Shown here: piece by piece, positions 10,764 through 19,732 of the stretch
Layout of the letters: each line of letters starts with the position of its first letter
Numbering within the stretch: the stretch's first letter is position 1
Assembly: GCA_025084515.1 (NCBI GenBank)
Contig: JAJAGP010000552.1
Coordinates: 297,501 to 361,500 of the forward strand
Source of the DNA: Ancistrus triradiatus
Lineage: Eukaryota > Chordata > Actinopteri > Siluriformes > Loricariidae
DNA length: 64,000 bases
Direction of reading: 5' to 3'
Notes under the pieces: model-generated
What the model was told of the DNA's origin: nothing
Databases searched by the model: none
Seen by the model: the letters and a program-made list of their open reading frames with translations, nothing else
Made by a program: the position numbers and the translations under genes

Positions 10764-11439
10764 CAGGGGCGTTTCTAGACTGCATGTCGTACCAGGGCAT
10801 ACACAGAATTAAGAGGGGCACACAAATGTGTATCTGTGCCTGTTAAAAACTAAACAGACTATGTGATTTAACAGTAAAGTGAATAGAAAATGTCTGACCT
10901 TGTTTTTTTTATTATTATTATTATTATTATTTATGAAGTACACTTATAGGATTTAGGAGTTTTATATATATATAACATAAAACTCATAATAGACTACATA
11001 TAAAAGACTTGTAAGTTATAAATATTCATAAGTTTTATATATTTGAATAATACATAATATTAGCTATGTAATAATATTAATATTCAGTCATAATCTCTGA
11101 GAATGGATTGGATAGGTTAACTTCCAATGAACTGATAGGTCTTTCTACCTAAATAGGTTATTCATTTGTCTCTAGCCTATTGGTTAGTAATATTCAGGAA
11201 AGGATTTATCATTTAAGCAGATATCTAACTGGAATATCACACAATAAAACCCTACTTAAACAATAATAACAACATATTTTTGGTAAAAGGAACTGTGTGA
11301 TTCCACATGAATTTAAGCCGCTCGGACATCGCTCACCAGTTGCATGAATACTGTTTCATGCAAAACAGTCCATTTAGTGGGGCACAGCAACATTTTACTG
11401 GGGCACAGGCCCAGTAAAGTGGATCTAACGACACCCCTG
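10764..11439. mobile_element. non-autonomous TIR element (CAGGGGC ends), copy 1
   Basis: Starts CAGGGGCGTTTCTAGA and ends CTAACGACACCCCTG, a short imperfect terminal inverted repeat. Internal AGGGGCACA..TGTGT and GGGGCACAGGCC words recur in the related copy at 35.8-36.3 kb. The CAGGGGC-type ends suggest hAT, but I could not find a matching 8-bp target duplication. Confidence 0.5.
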
Positions 11440-11786
11440 TGTGCATTATTAGCTATCTTATCGACCCAGATTTTTTCTTCATTATTATTTGTCTTAAAGT
11501 GGTCCAAGTCATGGTTAGTTGGTTAGATTTCAAAAATAGAAACGGATGGTTTGTAGTGATAATATGAGCCGCACCAGTGTGTACCCTTTATTTTCCATAT
11601 TTTATACCCTCATATTTTATTTGGAAGCAGGTTAGGTGAATATATTCCATATAGCTGCAGTCATATCTACTGAGTACACATCATGCTTTTGATCTTTAGT
11701 CTATTCAATATGCTTGGCTTTGCTCAGACTGCAGTGATTTAATAAAGTTAATAGGCATGGTAAACTCATCTGGCTGCTGATTGTAG

Positions 11787-11972
11787 GCTCCATGGTGAAT
11801 GGGTGGGGCTCAGCGTCAGAGGAGGATGACAGGCCTTACTCCAGCCACAGGTCCAGTGCAGGGAGTTCATCAGATGGCTTCCTGTTCACCCACTGCAGCT
11901 TTGATCGTGCACTGGCTGCGGCTGCAGATAAAGCCGGCTACCAGGTGGATGGCACCAGCCTCACCAAGAGAG
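11787..11972 (+). CDS. robo2: robo2 cassette exon (NGWGSASEED block)
   Basis: Acceptor GATTGTAG, donor GAGAG|GTTTGT. Phase 1 at both ends and 186 bp (62 codons), so it can be skipped in frame. It reads GSMVNGWGSASEEDDRPYSS, then SHRSSAGSSSDGFLF, then a helical-looking DRALAAAADKAGYQVDG. It matches the vertebrate Robo1 block INGWGSASEED..SS.RSS.SSSDG.F.....FA.A.AAAAEYAG in order and content. From memory the usual mammalian Robo2 form goes straight from SSVTG to the next exon, so this is likely an alternative exon. The donor GTTTGT is weak, which fits optional inclusion. A frame that runs past the donor (GLCIVDGHELL) is intron translation. Confidence 0.9.
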
Positions 11973-12582
11973 GTTTGTGTATTGTGGACGGGCATGAACT
12001 CCTTTAATTGCATCTGTCCGGTAAAGGCATCGCTGCCTTCGTCCCTCGCTGACTGTTTCTTAGCTCTGTGGCTTTGCTGAGGGTTTAACTTCTTGAATGC
12101 TTGGCATTTTAAATGGAGTGGGCTGGTGAGAGTACTAACACTGTGACTTTAATGGAACGCTACAATCATGTTGTAGAGCATTTGAGGCTCAAGCCGTCAC
12201 TGAAATGCAAAAAAGAGTACAACTGACCTCTGCACAAGATAAGCACGGCACAAGAGTGGGACATTAACATGAAATTAATATGCTCTCTGAACATTCGATT
12301 GTTTTGCTATACTTCTCTACCCGCTTGACTTGGCTCTTATTGACTCTTGAGAATGGCTGTCCTGATGATAATGACTTCTTTTCACAGGGTTCAGTGAAGT
12401 TCATTTCACCTTCTCAGAACTGTTCTTTCCTCTATGAACTATAATGGGTGTTGTCTGATGCTTAAAGCTCTTATTCATCCTTAATATTTGCCTGGTGTGT
12501 GCTGAACAAGCCCGGCTATGCATGACCTTTTTCTTAATTTTATATGTCTATAATAACCAGTTTTCTCTCAACTCCCTTATAG
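11973..12582 (+). other. robo2: robo2 intron (610 bp)
   Basis: Weak donor GTTTGT, acceptor CCCTTATAG. I see no repeat in it. Confidence 0.85.
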
Positions 12583-12741
12583 ATCATTGCTTGGCTCTGA
12601 GACCTCGCCCTGCCAGTCCATTTTCCACAGATGGCAGTACTATGGGCACACACAGCTTAGGACACCAACGGGCAGCACGATCCACACGCAAAAACAGAGG
12701 CCCGGCCACTGCTCTGCACCGCAGAGACCCCAGTGCTGATG
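12583..12741 (+). CDS. robo2: robo2 exon (RPRPASPFSTD block)
   Basis: Acceptor CTCCCTTATAG, donor GATG|GTAAGA; 159 bp, phase 1 on both sides. It reads DHCLALRPRPASPFSTDGST, then a basic stretch with QRAARSTRKNRGPATALHRR, and ends DPSAD. RPRP.SPFSTD is a hallmark of Robo2 (RPRPTSPFSTD in mammals) with a Robo1 counterpart, and the basic patch matches the KKHK region of the mammalian protein. Its phase means that it or the previous exon could be skipped independently without a frameshift. Confidence 0.93.
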
Positions 12742-13873
12742 GTAAGACCCAACAGTAGTGCATCATTGGGGGAGGCTTATTGAGTGAATACACCAGCAAT
12801 AGGTCTCTTAGGCCTGATTAAAATTCCTCGTCTGTATAAGCATTAGTATTGTAAGTGTCGTTTAACGACCATCCGATCAACGTCCATTAGCTTTAAAGAC
12901 CGAGGTCTTAAAAAGTATAATAAATTATAATAGGAAATAAAAATCTGTCTTTTAACTCTGGATGTTGTGGCTGTAAACAGCTGGTCACCTCAAAAACCAA
13001 TCAATGCTGCGGATCCATGAGCAGAGGCGGGAGTTAATAAGCAGAAGTCCATTTTGTTATGTTATGCTAATATAACTGGACAAATGTATTTGAACACATT
13101 ATTTTGAGTCATGCCCGGATGTACAGGCTTCGCTGGCAGTGAATGGGCTGTGGGCGGGTGCGTTTTGTACAGCCCAAAAAGAGTTTTGTGTTTATTGGAC
13201 GGTGCACTGTTTTGATGCTCTGAAATGCGGCTTCTCTTATACTAATTGCTCGACATCTCAAAGTAAACCAGGAATCAGGAACATGACCGAATTCTCAAAC
13301 TTCTACAAATCAATGCCAGAAAGTCTTAGACTTTATTTACAAAGATGACATAACAATATGGTTATTATGTAACTGCAGCTGCACTGGAGGCATACCAGTA
13401 TCCCTGTGCTATGGCTATGCTATTGCTGTCCAGTAAAATTAAGGGATCATGAAGTGAAGATATTTCCCTATTTTAAAAACCACCAGCTATTAGGTTACAT
13501 AGCTGAAACTTAAAGACTACTGTTGTATATTTGTATTTTAGGTAACAAAAATGTAACAAGAATAAGCACCAGTGCAGAACCAAATAATGAATAAGTGGCT
13601 AAAATGGAAATCACAGTGTTACCGGCTTCTGTATTCATATTAACATCAAGGGCATAGAGTCTTTTAACTTTATAAAATGTGCCCATATTTCTTCAAATGA
13701 GTTACAGCCTTATTACCATATTACCATTATGAAACAGCAGATGAAATTAAAGGTCACTGGCAGTCTGTGCCTACCCGCTGTGTGACAAAAATGGCACCTA
13801 TGCACAGACAAACTGCAGGTGCTGCTTTTGGTTAATTTATTGTTCTGTTAGACTATGAGAAATAAGTGACGCG

Positions 13874-13874
<1 letters not shown>
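12742..13874 (+). other. robo2: robo2 intron up to the TG tract
   Basis: Contains a fragment of the TA-flanked element family (12850-12965). The rest shows no repeat I recognise. A candidate branch region (GGTTAATTTATTGTTCTG) lies upstream of the TG repeat. Confidence 0.75.
12850..12965 (-). repeat. fragment of the 21133-type TIR element
   Basis: GTTTAACGACCATCCGATCA, ACGTCCATT and TTAAAGACCGAGGTCTTAA correspond, on the other strand, to the right end of the element at 21133-21529. Only one half is present. Confidence 0.6.

Positions 13875-13914
<40 letters not shown>
13875..13914 (+). repeat. (TG)20 microsatellite at the robo2 CC3-exon acceptor
   Basis: Twenty uninterrupted TG units are followed by TTTGTCAG, so only eight bases separate the repeat from the exon. 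The repeat occupies the position of the polypyrimidine tract. Its length would be polymorphic, and GU repeats in RNA bind TDP-43 and CELF proteins, which are known to control exon inclusion at such sites (CFTR exon 9 is the standard example). Confidence 0.95.
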
Positions 13915-13918
<4 letters not shown>

Positions 13919-13922
13919 TCAG

Positions 13923-14171
13923 ACCTACCCCCACCGCCAGATCCCCCACCCTGCCAAGCCCCACGTGTTCAGGCACCGAGGAGTGTAGGAAGCATGGGCA
14001 GCCCTGGTGAGTGGAAGCCTTCGTCTCTGGAGAGGCAACCCATGGGTGGGGTAGATGAAGTGAAGAACTCTCTGGAGAGACAAGCCCGCACATCTCTGGA
14101 GCGCCACAGACAGGGCCAAGAGAAACTGGGTTCAATGGAGAGAACAGCACAGAAGAATGGTCCTGTCTCAG
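13923..14171 (+). CDS. robo2: robo2 exon with CC3 proline-rich motif and SLER repeats
   Basis: Acceptor TTTGTCAG directly after (TG)20; donor TCAG|GTATGC; 249 bp, phase 1 on both sides. It starts DLPPPPDPPPCQAP, the CC3-type motif. In Robo1 this motif binds the SH3 domain of srGAPs, which lower Cdc42 activity downstream of Slit. DDLPPPPDPPP is also the mammalian Robo2 wording. After it come four S-(L/M)-E-R units: SSLERQ, NSLERQ, TSLERH and GSMERT, spaced 10 to 19 residues apart. Mammalian Robo2 has fewer recognisable units here. Symmetric phase means skipping this exon would remove CC3 without changing the frame. Confidence 0.94.
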
Positions 14172-14233
14172 GTATGCACTACAACAGGGTCACTGAGACA
14201 TATATGAAATTGGCAGTATATTAGATTCACTTA

Positions 14234-15642
14234 CATTGGTGCTTGAAGGTTTGTGATCCCTTTAGAATTTTCTGTGTTTCTGCATAAATATGACCTAAAA
14301 CATCATCAGATTTTCACATGAGTCCTAAACGTAGATCAAGAGAACCCAGTTACACAAATGCGACAAAATATTATACTTGGTCATTTATTTATTGAGGAAA
14401 ATGGTCCAATATTACATATGTGAACCTCTAGGATTAGCAGTTAATTTGAAGGTGAAATTAGAGTCAGGTGTTTTCAATCAATGGGATGACAATCAGGTGT
14501 GAGTGGGCACCCTGTTTTATTTAAAGATCTATCAAAGTCTGCTCTTTACAACATGTTTGTGGAAGTGTATCATGGCACGAACAAAGGAGATTCTGAGGAC
14601 CTTAGTAAAGGAGTTGTTGATGCTCAGCAGGCTGGAAAAGGTTACAAAACCATCTCTAAAGAGTTTGGACTCCACCAATCCACAGTCAGACAGATTGTGT
14701 GCAAATGTAGGCTATTCAAGACTATTGTTACCCTCCCCAGGAGTGATCGACCAACAAATGTCGAGGTTACAAAGGACCCCAGGGTAACTTCTAAGCAACT
14801 GAAGGCCTTTTTCACATTGGCTAATGTTCATGAGTCCACCATCAGAAGAACACTGAACAACAATGGTGTGCATGGCAGGGTTGCAAGGAGAAAGCCACTG
14901 CTCTCCAAAAAGAACATTTCTGTTATTCTGCAGTTCATGTTCTGCAGTTCATTCTGAAGATCATGTGAACAAGCCAGAAGGCTACTGGAAGAATGTTTTG
15001 TGGACAGATGAGAACAAAATATAACTTTTTGGTTGAAAAGAAAAGCGTTATGTTTGGAGAAAGGAAAACACTGCATTCCAGCATAAGAACCTTATTCCAT
15101 CTGTGAAACATGGTGGTGGTAGTATCATGGTTTGAGCCTGTTTTGCTGCATCTGGGCCAGGACGGCTTGCCATCATTGATGGAACAATGAATTCTGAATT
15201 ATATTATAGAATTCTAAAAGAAAATGTCAGGACATCTGTCCATGAACTGAATCTCAAGAGAAGGTGGATCATGCAGCAAGACAACGACCCTAAGCACACA
15301 AGTCGTTCTACCAAAGAATGGTTAAAGAAGAATAAAGTTCATGTTTTGGAATGGCCAAGTCAAAGTCGTGGCCTTAATCCAGTCGAAATGTCATGGAAGG
15401 ACCTGAAGCGAGCAGCTAATGTGAGGAAAGACAGAAATCTTGCTTGTTTGTGGATGACCAAATACTTATTTTATTGAACTTAAATTCTTAAAAAATTCTT
15501 CAATGTGATTTCCTGGATTTTTTTTTCTCATTTTGTCTCTCATAGTTGAAGTGTACCTATGATGCAAATTACAGACCTCTCATCATTCTAAGTAGGAGAA
15601 CTTGCACATCAGTGGCTGACTAAATACTTTTTTGCCCCACTG
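14234..15642 (+). mobile_element. mosaic Tc1 element: lineage A left part, lineage C right end
   Basis: The left end CATTGGTGCTTGAAGG and the body to about 15427 are lineage A. From about 15430 the sequence switches to the right end of lineage C (GACCAAATACTTATTTT ... TTTTTTGCCCCACTG), the same terminus that starts at 63388 in inverted orientation. TA flanks both outer ends (14232-14233 and 15643-15644). The last 40 or so codons and the right TIR of lineage A are missing. The two ends are therefore unlike each other beyond the first few bases. Confidence 0.85.
14572..15427 (+). pseudogene. Tc1-A transposase pseudogene in the mosaic element
   Basis: ATG at 14572 (MARTKE), then frameshifts. 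The HTH is seen as GYKTISKEFGLHQSTVRQIV, then ESTIRRTLNNNGVHGRVARR. A short duplication in the middle (CTGCAGTTCAT twice at about 14930-14955) and an in-frame TGA in the VWACF motif follow. The DDE half reads QQDNDPKHTSRSTKEW and SQSRGLNPVEMSW, where the usual SPDLNPIEMLW is altered. Translation runs out of lineage A sequence at about 15427. Not functional. Confidence 0.88.
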
Positions 15643-15653
15643 TAGATCACCAT

Positions 15654-15908
15654 CAGCCACAAAATTTGGCACACATGGCACCCTGTGGTGACATGCGATG
15701 CCTTTGGGGCCCCTGAGGTCCCTGACAGGGCACAGAGGCCCCTAGTAGGGCAGTGGCTGCAATTCAGTCGACCTACAGCCACAAAATTGGCAGCCATGGA
15801 CCCGGGTACACCCTGAGGTGACATGCCATGCCTTTGGGGTCCCTGAGGTCCCTGATAGGGCACAGAGGCTGCAATTCAGTCAGTTTTTGACCTACAGCCT
15901 AGAAAATT
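15654..15908. repeat. tandem repeat of about 120 bp (two units plus a partial)
   Basis: Units start at 15654, 15776 and 15895 with CAGCCACAAAATT or a variant. Shared words are GGTGACATGC.ATGCCTTT, CCCTGAGGTCCCTGA and GGGCACAGAGG. Unit lengths are about 122 and 119 bp. The array directly follows the Tc1 mosaic. The open frame on the minus strand is repeat-derived. Confidence 0.85.
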
Positions 15909-15960
15909 GGCACACTCGCAGAAACTTGCAGTTTCTGCAGGAACTGCACTTTCTAGTTAA

Positions 15961-16379
15961 ACAATGAAATTCTTCATTTCTTTTGAGCATATACTACAAT
16001 TCTACAATCTCCAAAAGTGTTTGGTAGCCATTTTGCAGATTCTGCATTTAATTCTAGGGTTGCCACATGGAAACAAGCCACGAAGAAGCGAGGTCTCTTA
16101 GAATAAATGGACCTGGCACCCATGTTTGATTCTGCCAGCCAATCCGTGATATGTTTGTGTGCATGTGCAGACTGAGAAAACCGATTGAAAGGATATACAT
16201 GCACTGAGAAGTCAGATTACTGAGCTAGAATCTGACTCTTTTTATTAGGTTTTTTTATTATGATTTCTGGAATTTAATACGATCTGAGAAATCAGATTAT
16301 GCTGTTTACATGACCAATTGAATAATCAGATAACTGCAGAAATCCAATTATGATAGGATTATTAAGTGCATATATAGGG
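15961..16379. repeat. TIR repeat K, truncated copy
   Basis: It shares the interior (AGAATAAATGGACCTGGCA) and the right end (GGATTATTAAGTGCATAT) with the complete copy at 40666-41273. The left terminus is missing. Confidence 0.65.
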
Positions 16380-16384
16380 ACCCA

Positions 16385-17452
16385 TCCTCCTTGTGAATGT
16401 TAAATGTAAGAATTAAGGAACATACGTAAAGAAAATACAACTTAAAATTACAATGGAATAACTTGCTTGATTAAATTTACAATAAATTCATCATTAATAG
16501 TGGAAGACTATCCAATTCACTTACTTAAAAACTTAATTGTAACCGAATAACGTCTGCTGTTAACACCTTATGGGTATCCTCATAATTCTTTGTCGGTCTA
16601 CTTATTCAAATGTGATTACACAGAAACTGTTTCCATTAACCTGACTTTTCTTTAGGGCACTGTCTGACCTGGCACTTTCCGAGTTCATATGGTGCCTATA
16701 CTGTTCTTCGAAAATGAGTCTAGTCATCATATGAGAATATATGAGCAACTCAACTTTGGAGCTAAGAACTTTCCACCTCAGTGTGATCATTAGGTGGCTG
16801 GCAGTCCCAGATGTAACCATGATGTCAATTAGACAGCCTACTGGGAGGCATAAAAGACCTGCAGTGAGCAGCCTGACTTCCATTCTCTGTTACTGACTTC
16901 TGGCCTGCTTGACACTGGCCTCCTTTAGCTGCAGGCAGACTGGAGGCTAAACCAGTAGACCAGATGTGCAGTAATCATTTCCCAAGCATACTTATACACA
17001 CAGTGCAAACCAGTCTCTGTTTAACTACCTGTGAGATCATTATAACCAGCTCGCAGGTGAGAGCTGTAAGGTCAGGGAGACAAGTTAGTGACTGGCCTTT
17101 TTAGTGTTTCCTCTGCTTCTTAGCTTTCTGGATTAAATCTAATGAGACTTAACTGAGATTTTAACTAGTCTTTGGTGGTAAACAGACAGAACTAGGGTTA
17201 TATAGAAGGTTAGTTATCGTTGATGTGTTCATGTCACAGTGTGAGACATGGTATGTAACCAACTAGCAGTGAATGGTGCTGGTAGCACTATGTTCAAGTT
17301 TCATTATGTGCTATTGCCAATGGAAAAAGCACAGTTCCGATTTCTTACTGGACTCTGTGTAGAAAAAGCAACTAACCACTTTCTTATGACATTATTTGTG
17401 AGTAGATAACCCACTGTCTCTGTTGTGGTTTTGATTTCTAAATGTCATACAG
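16385..17452. other. robo2: robo2 intron, unique-looking part
   Basis: No repeat or gene recognised. It ends in the acceptor of the last coding exon. Confidence 0.6.
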
Positions 17453-17653
17453 ATGAGGCCGTGCTGCCATATAGCAAACCATCATTCCCATCTCCAGGAG
17501 GCCATAGTTCATCCGGGACCACATCATCCAAAAGCTCAACAGGCCCTCGAAAGGGAGATGGGTCACGAGGTCAGCACCAGCGTGCCAACACTGAGCATGC
17601 CGACTCCAGCTACATGGGGACCAATGGCCAGAGCCAGTATTCTGGAGAGTTAT
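17453..17653 (+). CDS. robo2: robo2 last main coding exon (C-terminus)
   Basis: Acceptor GTCATACAG, donor GAGTTAT|GTAAGT; 201 bp, phase 1 in and out. It reads DEAVLPYSKPSFPSPGGHSS, then SGTTSSKSSTGPRKGDGSRG, then HQRAN, then SSYMGTNGQSQYSGEL. This is nearly the mammalian Robo2 C-terminus (VPYSKPSFPSPGGHSSSGT.SSK.STGPRK ... GYMGSNSQGQF.GEL) and excludes Robo1, Robo3 and Robo4. The exon ends with the T of the stop codon; the AG comes from the next exon. If the intron were retained, the frame would run on as CKSALLLLLY and further, which is not conserved. Confidence 0.95.
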
Positions 17654-18087
17654 GTAAGTCTGCTCTGTTATTATTGCTATACATGCAGGTTAATATGTGT
17701 ACCATATTAAAAATGTACTATACTCACATGGCACTATAGAAAAGTGTTTGAACTATCATCTAGAAATAATTAAACCAAGCCTCAAAAATACATTAGTCAT
17801 CCATGGTGGGGTCCAAGAGAGCATAACTGGCACAGGTTTTTGGCCGGGGGGGATTTCCGTTCCCCATCGATCCAGAACTAACTGACTGTGACCTCATGTA
17901 TGACATAAGGTTGTAGAGCCAGTAACTGGATTCATGTGTGTCTAAGGAAGCAATTTATTAGCCTACATATTATGATATTCTATTTTCAGTATTATATTTT
18001 CTTTAAATTTGTTCTCTCTGTTGATTTTATTTAAAAATGACTATAAATGTATTAATTAGGTAACTTCACTTAATTCTCACGTATAAC

Positions 18088-18285
18088 TCCCAGGCCACCC
18101 AAGGAGGATCCCAGTTTTTATTTTCCCAAGGTTTCTTTCTTATGTTTAGAGAGTTTTTCCTTGTCACTGTCACCCTAGATTTGTTCAGTTTGGGCTTTGG
18201 GCCTAGATAATAGAAGATACAAGTAAATAGTTCTAGATGCTTTGAGACAATGCTCCATTGTAAGAAGCGCTATAGACATCTAACA
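18088..18285 (-). repeat. interspersed repeat R, diverged copy
   Basis: Reverse orientation of repeat R: CCAAGGTTTCTT, GAGTTTTTCCTTGTCACTG, GACAATGCTCCATTGTAA. Clearly older than the copies at 18594 and 44794. Confidence 0.8.
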
Positions 18286-18593
18286 ATCTAACTTGGACTT
18301 TGACTTTGTGTAAGCCCTCATCCACCCAGCTTGGTAGCTGTCATGTGATCAGAATGACCAAGTGAACTACTTTAGTCAGTCGTTAGTGGGTAGAAATAGG
18401 CAATTGATTAAAGTGGAGAAAATAAACAAAACCGAATGTATACAATTTTCCACTTCCCCAGTTGAAATTTGCATTTGGGGCTAATGGGACTAACAAGCCA
18501 TGGACATAAATCTTTTCTATCTTGCATAAATATTTCTGTGAAAACACGGACATGTCTTTTGCTTCCAAACTCCATTAGAAATTATTTTAAAGT

Positions 18594-18836
18594 CAAGTCA
18601 AGTCAAGTCATATTTATTTATATAGCGCTTTTTACAATGGAGCATTGTCTCAAAGCAACTTTACAAGTTTAGATTATCTCCTAATAACTACGTCCAATCC
18701 CAAATTGAGCAAGCCTAGGGCGACAGTGGCAAGGAAAAACTCCCTAGTTCTAGGAAGAAACCTTGGGAGGACCAAGACTCAAAGAGGGACCCAACCTCCT
18801 TGGGTGGCGTAGATGATAAATCTAAGAGCGAAACAC
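18594..18836 (+). repeat. interspersed repeat R, young copy
   Basis: Begins with (AAGTC)n, then ATTTATTTATATAGCGCTTT, GACAGTGGCAAGGAAAAACT and AGAAACCTTGGGAGGACCA. I count six differences over about 226 bp from the copy at 44794. This is a common teleost short repeat; I cannot place it in a superfamily. Confidence 0.85.
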
Positions 18837-19726
18837 AATTTTAAACATTGTATTTCATACCAAACTTCTTATTAAACAAATTAAAGTGACAGATCACCTT
18901 TAGAGTGGATTTATCACAAGCGACGTGCATTGTGTATCTTACATTCATTTGCATTGTTGCCCAAAATGGCTCTGCGTCCCCCACTTTGGGAACCACTGGT
19001 ATAGATGATGAGCCAGTGATGAGCTAATGACTAAGAACGTGGGTATTTGTGTTTCTGTTTGTGTCAGAGTGAGCAGTTGAGGATCAGAGCTGAAGAATGC
19101 TTTTACCTGTCCTGGAGACGCCTCACCTGCTCAGTGCAATGGACTCGTTCAGTGTCAAAAGGAAGAAGCGTTCTCGTCGAGGTGAAGATGGAAACGACAA
19201 ATTGTAAATGTGATGTAAAAAACGGACATGCGACTCACAATGTTGATTTGATGTTTTCTGTGCTTTTAAGAACAAACAAAACAACTTTCTCTTCAATAAC
19301 ACCGCCATTCATCTAGAGAAAAAAAAGGCTAAAAAGAATTGTACTCATCATCTGAGTCATTCAGCTGGAAAAGGGAATCATATTTCCTGTAAATATTCTT
19401 ACTGAAGCGTTGAAATTGTTATTGCATTGCTATGCAAACTGGTTCCGTTCGCCCCACTGTTGGTCATTTGTATTATATGTGATAAGCTGTGGTGCCATAA
19501 AAATGACTTTCCTTATCATCTGCCTTTTGTTAATACTTCTCATGAGTTTAATTGTTGTTATTATAATGACTGTTTTTTTTTCTTTTGCACTGCAATTTTT
19601 GGTGAAAAGCACAAAAACCATAGCTCCTGCTGACATGAAGCACCGGGGGGAGAGGAGATGTGTAGAGGAGTTGCTGTACTGTAACGTAAAGAGAAGAAAA
19701 TATATAGCCATGTACAGAGATATATT

Positions 19727-19732
19727 AATAAA
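19727..19732 (+). promoter_or_regulatory. robo2: candidate proximal poly(A) signal
   Basis: AATAAA in the context ATATTAATAAACC, followed by GT-rich sequence (CTGTGTCAGTGC, then GTTGTTGG). It would give a 3' UTR of about 0.7 kb. Confidence 0.55.

Larger units (their letters stand above)
3109..11786 (+). other. robo2: robo2 intron (8678 bp)
   Basis: Donor GTAAGA, acceptor GATTGTAG with a weak pyrimidine tract. It holds a Tc1 fragment, a GCCGAT-rich TIR repeat, a pogo-like element, two SINEs, a perfect inverted repeat, a purine-rich microsatellite, a TIR-repeat fragment and a CAGGGGC-ended element, each listed separately. The stretches 5371-6110, 6320-6970, 7075-8370, 8590-10760 and 11445-11786 show no repeat I recognise. 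No exon with good borders and Robo similarity was found inside. Confidence 0.85.
14172..17452 (+). other. robo2: robo2 intron (3281 bp)
   Basis: Donor GTATGC, acceptor GTCATACAG. It contains the mosaic Tc1 element (14234-15642), a 120-bp tandem repeat and a TIR-repeat copy. From 16385 to the acceptor I see no recognisable repeat. Confidence 0.85.
17654..19067 (+). other. robo2: robo2 last intron (1414 bp)
   Basis: Consensus donor GTAAGT, acceptor TTTGTGTCAG. It carries repeat R twice in opposite orientation (18088-18285 minus, 18594-18836 plus), which could pair in the transcript. Confidence 0.85.

Noticed and set aside
12495..12582. Upstream in-frame extension (with ATG) of the robo2 exon at 12583
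   Set aside because: The extension is intron; the acceptor CCCTTATAG at 12582 and the phase 1 joint with the previous exons define the start.
15654..15908. Considered as a CRISPR-like array
   Set aside because: Eukaryotic context, unit of about 120 bp with no unique spacers; it is a plain tandem repeat.
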